Origin: XYD1-FULL-44-32 sp964355855
GTDB lineage: Bacteria > Patescibacteriota > Minisyncoccia > Phycocordibacterales > XYD1-FULL-46-19
DNA: 22,795 nt
Assembly: GCA_964355855.1 (NCBI GenBank)
Contig: CAYHFD010000011.1
Location: 1 to 22,795 of the forward strand
Direction: 5' to 3'
Every line of letters starts with the position of its first letter. Position 1 is the first letter of the stretch. This document shows positions 6,564-13,012 of the stretch, piece after piece. The notes under the pieces were generated by a model. The model was not told where the DNA came from and made no database searches. It worked only from the letters and a program-made list of their open reading frames with translations. A program made the position numbers and the translations under genes.

Positions 6564-7484
6564 CTAGTCTCTAAAAAAATCTTCGACACCGCTAGCGGTC
6601 AGGCGGGCCAGCTGTTTAAGGGTCTGACTGCGGTCGGCCGGGGTTGCCGGGGCATAAGCTGGTTCGTAGATATAGCCATACTCGACCAGGACCGAGGCGG
6701 CATCAAGAGTGTTGAAAGCGCCAATGGCAATGAGCTCTTGGTCAGGGATGAGGATAGTGGTTTCTTTCGGGTGGTTGCTCGAGGAGAATTTGGTACTCAA
6801 ACGGTCGGCAATATCCCGACCAATATCCCAACTAGCTTTTGAATTAGAGTATTGATGCTCGGGTAGATAGAGGGCGTAGCCGGTGTACTTTGGCACCACA
6901 TCTTGGCGCCGGCCCGGGTAGTCGTTGAAGTGAATATGAATCACCAGGTCAATTTTGTTTTCATTGGCCCAGTGGTTTAGACCATACAGCTTCAAAGCGG
7001 TATCATTGGAAGCGGAGATATGGTCGACGACACTTTCTCTCGTCACTTTACCTTTACCGACCAGGGCATTCATAATCTCCGCTTTCTTTTGTCTAAATTG
7101 CCAAATTAAATCTTTCTCTTGGGCAAAATATTCCGCTAGGGCGGGGAGAAAGCCCTCTTCGGTCTGGGCAAGCGTCACCTCGAAGCGTTCGTCGCGCTCG
7201 AGCCGCTCGGCTAAATAGCGGCCAAGCTCGAGATTGAGGTCTAGCTCACGCACCCCTTGGTCAATGGTGCCGTAGGACGATGGGTCGTGGCCAGGCACCA
7301 CCAAAATCTTGATTGGTTTTTCGTCCTCATATTTTTCACGCAGGTCTTTGGAAGTGATGCTGTCGATAAAAAAGACGCTGGCGGTTTGGTTTAATATTTT
7401 GGCGGTAATATGAGCGGGAAAGAAAAAGAGAATAAGAATTAAAACAAAAAGTAAAACCAGGCCGAGGCCAAAATGTTTTTTCAT
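6564..7484 (-). CDS. Membrane-anchored N-acetylmuramoyl-L-alanine amidase (Amidase_3 family)
   Basis: This 306-residue cell-wall hydrolase is predicted to cleave the amide bond between muramic acid and the peptide stem. An N-terminal anchor, FGLGLVLLFVLILILFFFPA (residues 5-24), is followed by an Amidase_3-type domain. ILVVPGHDPSSYGT has the first zinc histidine, ELDLNLELGRYLAERL the glutamate, and DLVIHIHFND the second histidine. VEYGYIYEP is near the catalytic glutamate. A long insertion lies between the first and second parts. I chose ATG 7484, at the start of the signal-anchor. A perfect TATAAT ends 7 bp before it, so the mRNA may be almost leaderless. It would act outside the membrane in wall remodelling. 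Confidence 0.82.
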   Translation of the reverse strand: MKKHFGLGLVLLFVLILILFFFPAHITAKILNQTASVFFIDSITSKDLREKYEDEKPIKILVVPGHDPSSYGTIDQGVRELDLNLELGRYLAERLERDERFEVTLAQTEEGFLPALAEYFAQEKDLIWQFRQKKAEIMNALVGKGKVTRESVVDHISASNDTALKLYGLNHWANENKIDLVIHIHFNDYPGRRQDVVPKYTGYALYLPEHQYSNSKASWDIGRDIADRLSTKFSSSNHPKETTILIPDQELIAIGAFNTLDAASVLVEYGYIYEPAYAPATPADRSQTLKQLARLTASGVEDFFRD

Positions 7485-7491
7485 TAGAAGT

Positions 7492-7497
7492 ATTATA
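7492..7497 (-). promoter_or_regulatory. -10 box of the amidase gene
   Basis: A perfect TATAAT on the minus strand ends 7 bp before the ATG at 7484, predicting transcription starting at or within a base or two of the start codon. No good -35 is visible at 17 bp. Confidence 0.55.
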
Positions 7498-7529
7498 GCA
7501 GTACTAGGGCTTCGGAATATATAAAAAAA

Positions 7530-7562
7530 CCGGGCGGAGGAGCCAGAAACTCCCTCGCCCGG
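7530..7562 (-). terminator. Rho-independent terminator (minus strand)
   Basis: CCGGGCG (7530-7536) pairs with CGCCCGG (7556-7562). The stem extends inward with one mismatch and closes a short loop. On the minus strand it is followed by a run of seven T (7529-7523). It lies about 150 bp beyond the terminator of the upstream minus-strand gene, so something between may be transcribed separately. Confidence 0.8.
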
Positions 7563-7713
7563 CACCCTACAAAAATATAGTCGCCGCACCTCTTATTTTT
7601 GTGGAGTCTGGTGCGTGAAGTTAGAAACTATACTAAGACAAAAAAGAACGCCCGAAGTGGTTCACGCAATGAAGGGTGGAAAATCAGATTATTTTAATCT
7701 AAGTATTTAGAAA

Positions 7714-7739
7714 AGGGGTCGAGCCGTAGCTCAACCCCT
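7714..7739 (-). terminator. Terminator of the 7763-8878 gene
   Basis: On the minus strand AGGGGTTGAGC - TACG - GCTCGACCCCT forms an 11-bp stem with one G-U pair and a 4-nt loop, followed by TTTT. It lies 23 bp after the stop codon. Confidence 0.75.
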
Positions 7740-7762
7740 CGTAATGCAAAACCTGTTCTGCT

Positions 7763-8878
7763 CTATCCCACCACTGGCTTGAAGCAAAAGTTGCCAGTAG
7801 CGGTAGTTAATGTCCAAAAGCCCTTGAAGGCTGGTTTCAGTTGGTCTTCAATCGACTGCAGGACGATGATCTGGGCTCGCCCGTACTTCAGAAAGAAAGC
7901 CACCATTGAACGCCTCAATGTTTCGGTGGCGATTGCTGAAGTGAGTCCAGCGAACAAGGCTGTTGTCCAAAGGGCACGAGGATCTTCGAGGTAGCCATAT
8001 GTCGCCCAAGCGGCAAAGGTTGTAACGAAGAGTGTAACCCCGAAGCACAGCCAGTGCCCGCCTCTGGTCGCGACTTGGAAGATTCCCTTCGTTAAGCCAA
8101 CACCAGCGGCGATTGGCAGAACAATGAAGAGCAGGAAGGCGAGGCCGACACCGGTAAACCAGAAGGCGATCGTGAACATAGCCAAGAGCATTCTAGCTTG
8201 GGTGAGGAAGGCAAAGCCGAGCTGCTTGCAGTAGAAGCGCAATGCGCCCCTTGAGTATTCTTCCCAAGTGGAGTAGAACACCGCCATCGGCTTTCTGTCA
8301 CCATATTCCTCAAAGTAAACGAGGGGGATAAGAATGGTAACAATGACCGTCATCGTTCCACCCAAAAAGATGCTGAGTACTTCCAGGCCGATAACAAAAC
8401 TGTCTGCATGGTTGTTGTCGTCTATAAACCGCACCGCAGTTGGAATGCCCGGTACCATCCAGAGCGCGTTCACGGCCAGGTATGTCACGCCAGCCAAGAA
8501 CATTACGGCGTAGGCACGATTTACCGGGTGAGCCGCGAGCCATCTTTTGAAAATGATTGGGCTTCGCAGTACCCAGAAGGACCAGTACAAGCAGAAGTGG
8601 AAGACCTTGATGCTGCCACCAAAATCCATTTTCATCTTCTTCAGTTCACGCGCCGGCGTCAAGACGAACGAGACGATTTCTTCAATCGTGTCTTCCGTCC
8701 ACTGAATGACTCCCTGGACCGTGCGGTAGATTTCCTGGTACCACCAGCCGATGATCACACCCAGCAGACAGCCGCCAGGGAGAAGTGCAGGGTGAATGTA
8801 GCCAGTGGCCAGTATCCCCGCAAACCCGCCCAAAAAGGCTCCAACCAGATTGCGTTGAGTAACACTTCGTTCTTTCAT
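7763..8878 (-). CDS. Uncharacterised multi-pass membrane protein
   Basis: I do not recognise this 371-residue protein. It has about seven or eight hydrophobic segments: residues 12-28, 31-47, about 95-110, 121-145, 163-190, 225-262 (a pair), 278-297 and 303-320. Charged stretches are IQWTEDTIEEIV and ARELKKMKMDFGG (about 58-88). There is no signal peptidase site and no catalytic motif. Unlike most neighbours it is visibly G+C-rich, prefers C or G at third positions, and has a Shine-Dalgarno-like AAAGGG 8 nt before the ATG. A clear promoter is upstream and a terminator downstream, so it is a single-gene unit. The composition suggests recent acquisition, which is inference. Confidence 0.75.
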   Translation of the reverse strand: MKERSVTQRNLVGAFLGGFAGILATGYIHPALLPGGCLLGVIIGWWYQEIYRTVQGVIQWTEDTIEEIVSFVLTPARELKKMKMDFGGSIKVFHFCLYWSFWVLRSPIIFKRWLAAHPVNRAYAVMFLAGVTYLAVNALWMVPGIPTAVRFIDDNNHADSFVIGLEVLSIFLGGTMTVIVTILIPLVYFEEYGDRKPMAVFYSTWEEYSRGALRFYCKQLGFAFLTQARMLLAMFTIAFWFTGVGLAFLLFIVLPIAAGVGLTKGIFQVATRGGHWLCFGVTLFVTTFAAWATYGYLEDPRALWTTALFAGLTSAIATETLRRSMVAFFLKYGRAQIIVLQSIEDQLKPAFKGFWTLTTATGNFCFKPVVG

Positions 8879-8944
8879 GCCCGTTCCCTTTCAAGTCAAA
8901 GGCCTCTAGTATTAATCAAGCCACAAGGCTTAATTTCTGCAGAG

Positions 8945-8973
8945 ATAGTACAATAATTTGTAGTTTAAGTCAA
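8945..8973 (-). promoter_or_regulatory. Promoter of the 7763-8878 gene
   Basis: On the minus strand TTGACT (8973-8968), a 17-bp spacer and TACTAT (8950-8945) form the promoter. The roughly 60-nt leader holds a small AAGCC-TTGT-GGCTT hairpin. Confidence 0.65.
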
Positions 8974-9000
8974 TATATCTAATGGTTCAATAGCTTGGAA

Positions 9001-9017
9001 CCACCTAAACTAGGTGG
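9001..9017. repeat. Small perfect hairpin
   Basis: CCACCTA-AAC-TAGGTGG is a 7-bp perfect stem. It overlaps the start of the 15-bp copy of the tmRNA 3' end. Confidence 0.6.
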
Positions 9018-9028
9018 AGATGGGCGGA
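9014..9028. mobile_element. 15-bp copy of the tmRNA 3' end (possible att site)
   Basis: GTGGAGATGGGCGGA is identical to 9541-9555, which on the minus strand is the 3' T-arm/acceptor end of tmRNA. The two copies are direct repeats 527 bp apart and enclose the dead GIY-YIG gene and a terminator. tmRNA 3' ends are classic integration targets (established knowledge), so these may be attL/attR of a decayed element. Confidence 0.45.
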
Positions 9029-9065
9029 CGCTACGCTATCTCATCATCCGGAAACCTAATTTTTT

Positions 9066-9335
9066 TTAAGCCAGTTTTGTGGGTAGGCCTTGTTTGTATC
9101 TATTTATTAATATTTCTTTTTTTCCTCGCCGTCATTTTTTAAGCTGTATTTCACGGCGACGAGCCGCGGCCAAATTTTGATATTTTTCAAGAAAAACAAT
9201 TTTAAAGTCAGGTTAGTATTTAGTAAAGCTGGCACCACGTTTAGTGTTGTGTGCAGATAATCTTTGGTTGGGATTTTCAGTGATACCAATATATAATTTA
9301 CCACTTTGATTTTTGATCATATAAACAAAATACAT
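9066..9335 (-). pseudogene. GIY-YIG nuclease family pseudogene (two in-frame stops)
   Basis: The frame starts at ATG 9335 and runs for 90 codons to a TAA at 9066. It translates to a recognisable small GIY-YIG (UPF0213/YhbQ-like) protein: MYFVYMIKNQSGKLYIGITE, NPNQRLSAHN, then GASFTKY-stop-PDFKIVFLEKY, AAARRREIQLKK-stop-RRGKKEILINRY. The interruptions are TAA at codon 41 (9213-9215, where a Lys codon is likely ancestral) and TGA at codon 68 (9132-9134, where Trp is usual). Each needs only one base change and there is no frameshift. The remaining motifs are intact, so loss is recent. Intact members are single-domain DNA nucleases of unclear role. It sits between two copies of the tmRNA 3' end. 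Confidence 0.8.
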
Positions 9336-9354
9336 ATAATATATTATACAAGAA

Positions 9355-9413
9355 GCCCTTCGACTCGTCGTTTATCTCCTCGCTTCCTCGACAAGCTCGG
9401 AACAAGTCAGGGC
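9355..9413. repeat. Degenerate intergenic inverted repeat
   Basis: GCCCTTCGACT (9355-9365) and AGTCAGGGC (9405-9413) are inverted around a CTCCTCGCTTCCTCG-rich loop. The 'CCCTTCGACAAGCTCAGGGC'-like type is common beside GIY-YIG genes in such genomes. CACTCGACTACG (9413-9424) is in turn inverted at 9532-9543, at the tmRNA 3' end. Confidence 0.5.
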
Positions 9414-9491
9414 ACTCGACTACGGTTTTACATATTTAGTGGTTATTTAATATTTAGCTAAGAGTTTTTTAGGTGGCTTGCCACGAGCGGA

Positions 9492-9532
9492 GCGACAAAA
9501 TACCACCTGTATAGCAGGTGGTATTTTGTCGC
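9492..9532 (-). terminator. Terminator downstream of tmRNA
   Basis: A perfect 18-bp stem (9492-9509 with 9515-9532) has a 5-nt loop and the core ACAAAATACCACCTG. It lies 10 bp beyond the tmRNA 3' end on the minus strand. There is no long T run, so termination may rely on the stem and its AT part, or it may aid 3' processing. Confidence 0.65.
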
Positions 9533-9541
9533 GTAGTCGAG

Positions 9542-9917
9542 TGGAGATGGGCGGAATCGAACCGCCGTGCAGAGATGATGCTTAAACGCGTCTACGGTCG
9601 TAGACTGCTTTAGGTTCTCGACGGGCTAAGTATAAAACAGTCCAAATCTTAGCCAATCAAAGTTTCTATTAGTTCGGTCGGGTGGCGAAACGGTCCACCA
9701 GACCTATCCTTGCAGATATTATGCCCAGACCGCACGACAAGGCACGGCTACGGTTGGACACCAGCCATTACGCTAAAGCGAAAGCTGGAGTAAAGTACGG
9801 TGTTGCCACCGACCCAGTGTTTTTTACACTTAAGTTTTGTTTGCGTGATTTACGAGGCAACAAACATCCTCGGAACGCACGAATAAACGAGCATCAATGT
9901 CTAGGCCGATCATCCCC
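9542..9917 (-). ncRNA. ssrA: Transfer-messenger RNA (tmRNA)
   Basis: The minus-strand 5' end GGGGATG (9917-9911) pairs with CATCTCC (9549-9543) as a 7-bp acceptor stem with one G-U pair, followed by discriminator A. The 3' T-arm GGCGG-TTCGATT-CCGCC is canonical, and CCA is not encoded beyond the first C. The 376-nt length is typical. A tag-like frame of up to 25 codons ends ...TPAFALA-TAA (stop 9770-9768), a good proteolysis tail. The consensus-looking resume site GCAAAC (9844-9839) is in a different frame and would stop after ANKT, so the true resume codon is uncertain. With SmpB, encoded upstream on the same strand, it rescues stalled ribosomes. Tagged proteins can be degraded by FtsH, which is also in this window. 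Confidence 0.95.
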
Positions 9918-9929
9918 ATATGGAAATCA

Positions 9930-9964
9930 GTATGCAGTAATTAGTATATAGTATTTGGTATGAC
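9930..9964 (+). repeat. GTATNNN heptad array, left arm of pair C
   Basis: Units begin at 9930, 9937, 9944, 9951 and 9958: GTATGCA, GTAATTA (degenerate), GTATATA, GTATTTG, GTATGAC. The period is exactly 7 bp. The array lies between the tmRNA 5' end and the stop codon of the four-helix-bundle gene, overlapping the region where the ssrA promoter should be. Confidence 0.8.
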
Positions 9965-9968
9965 GGAC

Positions 9969-10337
9969 CTATTCACGCGATGGAGCTGTCTTGGTAAATC
10001 CAGCCAGCAGTTTACTAACCGTGATGATTTGATTCAAAGCTAATTTGAATCTATTTTCACTAACATAGTCTAAGTCCTTGGCGATAATAAGCTGGTTTTC
10101 TAACTCTAACAGTGAACCTTTGGCAATATTATAGAACTGAATCTTATTTGGTGCATGAGCGCGACCGAAACCTTCAGAGACGTTGGATGTAACCGATACG
10201 ACAGCTCTTCTCATTTGAGAAATTAAGCCAAATTTTTCATCCGCTGGAAAGTTTGAAGTCAGATCATAAATCATCAGAACTAGCTTATGACCTTCTTGCC
10301 ACACCCTTAAGTCCCTAAAGTGAGAAATTTTTTCCAT
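9969..10337 (-). CDS. Four-helix-bundle protein (TIGR02436 / 23S rRNA intervening-sequence family)
   Basis: This 122-residue, all-helical protein has the family signature: HFRDLRVWQEGHKLVLMIY, then FPADEKFGLISQMRRAVVSV, SNVSEGFGR, and FYNIAKGSLLELENQLIIAKDL. Members are encoded in 23S rRNA intervening sequences and as free-standing genes; the Avd protein of diversity-generating retroelements has the same fold. The molecular function is unknown. The gene is bounded tightly by inverted heptad arrays: its ATG overlaps the last unit on the right (GTATGG), and its TAG stop lies 4 bp from the left array. This suggests the gene and arrays form one inserted unit between ssrA and smpB. Confidence 0.9.
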   Translation of the reverse strand: MEKISHFRDLRVWQEGHKLVLMIYDLTSNFPADEKFGLISQMRRAVVSVTSNVSEGFGRAHAPNKIQFYNIAKGSLLELENQLIIAKDLDYVSENRFKLALNQIITVSKLLAGFTKTAPSRE

Positions 10338-10370
10338 ACCGTATACTATATACGAGATACAATATACTAA
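10336..10370 (-). repeat. GTATNNN heptad array, right arm of pair C
   Basis: ATAC occurs at 10336, 10343, 10350, 10357 and 10364. On the minus strand the units are GTATATT, GTATCTC, GTATATA, GTATACG, GTATGGA. The array directly abuts the smpB stop codon (10371) and overlaps the start of the four-helix-bundle gene. Confidence 0.85.
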
Positions 10371-10814
10371 CTATTTATTTTTCAAAGTGCGACGGATATC
10401 ACGATCGGTATCGCGTTTTTTGATGGTCTCACGTTTATCAAATTTCTTTTTACCGCGTCCAATGGCAATATCAACTTTCACATACCTCCCCTTATTATAC
10501 ATCCCAAGTGGCACTATTGTCAAGCCAGCGGTTTGGCTGGCTTCGGCTAGCTCCTTAAGCTCCTTTTTTTGGAGCAACAGCCGACGGACGCGCATCGGAT
10601 CATAGTCAGCGGGCGAGTTGCCCGGCTGGTAAGGGGGGATAGTGGCGCCAGTTAAAAATGCTTCACCGCCACGGAGAATAACATAAGCTCCCTCCAGTGA
10701 GCCGTGGCCTTTTTTAACCGATTTTACTTCCAAACCTAAAAGCTCTACGCCGGCGGTGTATTTTTCGGTAATTTCATAATTAAAAAATGCCTTTTTATTC
10801 TTTATTCCCTCCAT
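10371..10814 (-). CDS. smpB: SsrA-binding protein SmpB
   Basis: This SmpB protein has 147 residues, the family length. It shows NKKAFFNYEITEKYTAGVELLG, TEVKSV-like LEVKSVKKGHGSLEGAYVI, and the C-terminal GKKKFDKRETIKKRDTDRDI. It binds the tRNA-like domain of tmRNA and delivers it to stalled ribosomes. The gene is on the same strand as ssrA and upstream of it, with the four-helix-bundle gene and its heptad arrays between them. A TAAGAT hexamer ends 6 bp before the ATG and no Shine-Dalgarno sequence is present, so the transcript may be nearly leaderless. Confidence 0.96.
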   Translation of the reverse strand: MEGIKNKKAFFNYEITEKYTAGVELLGLEVKSVKKGHGSLEGAYVILRGGEAFLTGATIPPYQPGNSPADYDPMRVRRLLLQKKELKELAEASQTAGLTIVPLGMYNKGRYVKVDIAIGRGKKKFDKRETIKKRDTDRDIRRTLKNK

Positions 10815-10856
10815 AGAGATATCTTACACCGAATCATTTTGTTTTGGTATAGAAAA

Positions 10857-10884
10857 GCGGCCCCCGGGATTTCCTGGGGGCCGC
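10857..10884 (-). terminator. Terminator of threonine synthase gene
   Basis: GCGGCCCCC with GGGGGCCGC, extended by three inner pairs (one wobble), closes a 4-nt loop. On the minus strand it is followed by TTTTC. It lies 25 bp after the stop codon of the thrC-like gene. Confidence 0.85.
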
Positions 10885-10909
10885 AAGAGTCATCATAATA
10901 CAGCGAGGT

Positions 10910-12301
10910 TCAGACGTGGGCAGCGATGAAGTTCTTTACGGCTGTCGCGTTGGCCTCGATTTGCTCAAATTTCAAAGGAGCGCTCAACAGACTTTCGAAG
11001 CCGGGGGGCACTAGGGCCTCGAAACCCATGGCCTCCTTTATGGTGTCGGCGAACTTAGCTGGCTGGGCTGTCTCAAGGACAATCATCGGGGTATCCTCGT
11101 CGATGTTTCTCATGGCAACTCCCATCGCCACGGCCGTATGGGGGTCGATGATGACTCCGTAATACTTGTAAATCTTCCGTATCACCGCCAAGACCTCGTG
11201 GTCTGAGCAGGAGCCAGAAGATACTCGGCCGGCCTTCCTTAGGGCCGCCTCGATGGTAAAAGAGCCGGTATTTGCCAACTGTCGCCAGAGATGGCAGATT
11301 TCCTCGGGCGTTTGGTCCACGATGTCGTAGATAAAACGCTCGAGGTTGGAGGCTGAAGCGATATTCATGGATGGACTCGATGTCCGTACCACCTCGCTAC
11401 CACTCCTCGGCCGATACTCGCCAGTGAGGAAGAACTGGTCGAGGACGTCGTTCTTGTTGGTCGCCACGATAATTTTGCAGATAGGTAGGCCCATCTGGCG
11501 CGCGACATGAGCGGCCAAGGCGTTGCCGAAGTTACCGGAAGGGACGGCAAATGAAACTTCCTGGTCGCCCTTGCTCAACTTTAGGCAAGCATAGAAGTAG
11601 TACACCACTTGAGCCGCGATGCGGGCCCAATTGATGGAGTTGACCGCTCCGATTTGGTATTTTTCTTTGAACGGGGCGTCAGCGTTGACCTCTTTGACTA
11701 ACCGCTGGCAGTCGTCAAACGTTCTATCAATGACTAGGTTGAAGATAGCCGGGTCATCGATAGTGTACATTTGGCACGCTTGGAACGGACTCATCCCGTG
11801 TAAGGGTGAAAGCATAAACACCCGCAGGCCTCGCTTGCCACGCAGGGCAACTTCCGCGGCCGAGCCGGTGTCACCGGAAGTAGCGCCAAGAACATTAAGC
11901 TCACCCTCTTGTTGGCCGAGCGCATACTCCAAAAGGTAGCCCAGAAGATGCAGGGCAATATCTTTGAAGGCTAAGGTCGGCCCATTGGACAGGCGGAGTA
12001 AGTATAGCCCCTGGTCTAATTCAAGCAGGGGTGTAATCTCCTCGCTTCCGAAAAACTCCTTGGAGTAAGCTTTTTTGATTATCCGATCGAGGTCACAGTG
12101 GGGGATGTCAGTCATAAACTTGGCCAAGATAAACATGGCGACGTCGACATAGCTTCGGCCGTGAAGTTCGCGCAGATCATAGGCGCTCACTTTTGGATAC
12201 TCGGTCGGAACATATAGACCGCCATCCGCGGCGAGACCCTCGAGGAGGATCTTAAGGAAAGGCTTGGATCCGACTTGGCCTCGGGTTGACACGTATCGCA
12301 T
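10910..12301 (-). CDS. thrC: Threonine synthase
   Basis: This PLP enzyme of 463 residues converts O-phospho-L-homoserine to L-threonine. The N-terminal MRYVSTRGQV, LLEGLAADGGLYVPTEYP and LRELHGRSYVDVA fit the Thr_synth_N domain. The PLP lysine is in GPTLAFKDIALHLLG (about residues 105-119), followed by GATSGDTGSAAEVALRG. HGMSPFQACQM and FAVPSGNFGNALAAH complete the PLP site. This is the larger Escherichia coli/yeast-type enzyme. I chose ATG 12301 over an upstream in-frame ATG because AGAGGTG lies 6 nt before it. Composition is G+C-rich compared with its neighbours, and it is one of the few genes here with a Shine-Dalgarno sequence. It is a single-gene unit, and no other threonine-pathway gene is in the window. 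Confidence 0.95.
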   Translation of the reverse strand: MRYVSTRGQVGSKPFLKILLEGLAADGGLYVPTEYPKVSAYDLRELHGRSYVDVAMFILAKFMTDIPHCDLDRIIKKAYSKEFFGSEEITPLLELDQGLYLLRLSNGPTLAFKDIALHLLGYLLEYALGQQEGELNVLGATSGDTGSAAEVALRGKRGLRVFMLSPLHGMSPFQACQMYTIDDPAIFNLVIDRTFDDCQRLVKEVNADAPFKEKYQIGAVNSINWARIAAQVVYYFYACLKLSKGDQEVSFAVPSGNFGNALAAHVARQMGLPICKIIVATNKNDVLDQFFLTGEYRPRSGSEVVRTSSPSMNIASASNLERFIYDIVDQTPEEICHLWRQLANTGSFTIEAALRKAGRVSSGSCSDHEVLAVIRKIYKYYGVIIDPHTAVAMGVAMRNIDEDTPMIVLETAQPAKFADTIKEAMGFEALVPPGFESLLSAPLKFEQIEANATAVKNFIAAHV

Positions 12302-12453
12302 AGGACACCTCTTTTTGGCAGTTGCCAGTTTGACAATTAGCACTCAGTTCTGGTCAGAATCGTACTAAACAGAGTGTGCTTTGGCAATAGGCCAGTCAAA
12401 TTAAGTCGTCTATAAATGAAGGTTTGTTTTTTAACTGATTTCTAAAAAACACC

Positions 12454-12482
12454 TTGCTAGCGTTTGTGGTAGGGCGTATAAT
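12454..12482 (+). promoter_or_regulatory. Promoter of the MliC-like gene
   Basis: TTGCTA (12454-12459), a 17-bp spacer and perfect TATAAT (12477-12482) lie 32 bp before the ATG at 12515. Confidence 0.7.
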
Positions 12483-12514
12483 CGGCATTACTTACTACTT
12501 TAATCTTAACTAAA

Positions 12515-12943
12515 ATGGAAAAAAATAAAATTGGTGTTTGGGTGACGGTGGTGATAGTCGTTTTGCTTTTAGCTTTTGGTGTTTATCGTACGCGATTGGC
12601 CGATGTTACCAATAATCAAGGAGACAAGGCTACAACCACACCAGAGGAGGCTTTGGGTTTGAGTATTGACGAATTGTTGGCCCCAGTCCTAACAGTAAAT
12701 TATGAATGTGCTGGAGGTAAATCTTTTATTGCCCGCATCGAAGATCGACCAGTTGGTGCGCCCGCTCAAGCTGAAATTTGGTTGAATATAAACGAAAAGA
12801 TTTTATTAGCCAAGCAAGTTAGCACTTCAGGAGAACTTTACCAAAATTCTGATAATACGATTTCGTTTTGGATTAAAGGGGATTCGTCTTCGGTCGAGCA
12901 AAACGGACAAGCGGTTTTTGCCGACTGTCGCGCGGGGGAATAG
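12515..12943 (+). CDS. Membrane-anchored MliC-like (C-type lysozyme inhibitor) protein
   Basis: This 142-residue protein has an N-terminal membrane anchor, IGVWVTVVIVVLLLAFGVY (residues 6-24), then a Thr/Pro-rich linker. The C-terminal domain is compact: VNYECAGGKSFIARI, AQAEIWLNINEKILL, SGELYQNSDNTISFWIKGD, AVFADC. This follows the MliC/PliC pattern (YxC..g..f.a; L....SASGxxY; FWxKGdxa.l; C at the end), with two cysteines placed to form the family disulfide. Known family members inhibit host lysozymes at the cell envelope. Whether this one does is inference. The surrounding genes (amidase, surface proteins) also concern the envelope. No Shine-Dalgarno sequence is present. Confidence 0.75.
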   Translation: MEKNKIGVWVTVVIVVLLLAFGVYRTRLADVTNNQGDKATTTPEEALGLSIDELLAPVLTVNYECAGGKSFIARIEDRPVGAPAQAEIWLNINEKILLAKQVSTSGELYQNSDNTISFWIKGDSSSVEQNGQAVFADCRAGE

Positions 12944-13000
12944 CCAACAGTTGCAATTGATGTTTGGCTGTGACCTCCTTTTTGTTTAGGTGATAGCTGT

Positions 13001-13006
13001 TATAAT
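13001..13006 (+). promoter_or_regulatory. -10 box of the DoxX-like gene
   Basis: A perfect TATAAT ends 6 bp before the ATG at 13013, so the predicted transcription start coincides with the start codon (leaderless mRNA). The -35 region is weak. Confidence 0.6.
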
Positions 13007-13012
13007 AAAGTT

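Noticed and set aside
6486..6842. Plus-strand open frame of 118 codons
   Set aside because: It is antisense to the amidase catalytic domain, which has recognisable motifs on the minus strand.
8408..8956. Plus-strand open frame of 182 codons
   Set aside because: Antisense to the multi-pass membrane protein, which has a promoter, Shine-Dalgarno sequence and terminator on the minus strand.
9682..9951. Plus-strand open frame of 89 codons
   Set aside because: It lies antisense across the tmRNA, whose acceptor stem, T-arm and tag frame are clear; no protein family features.
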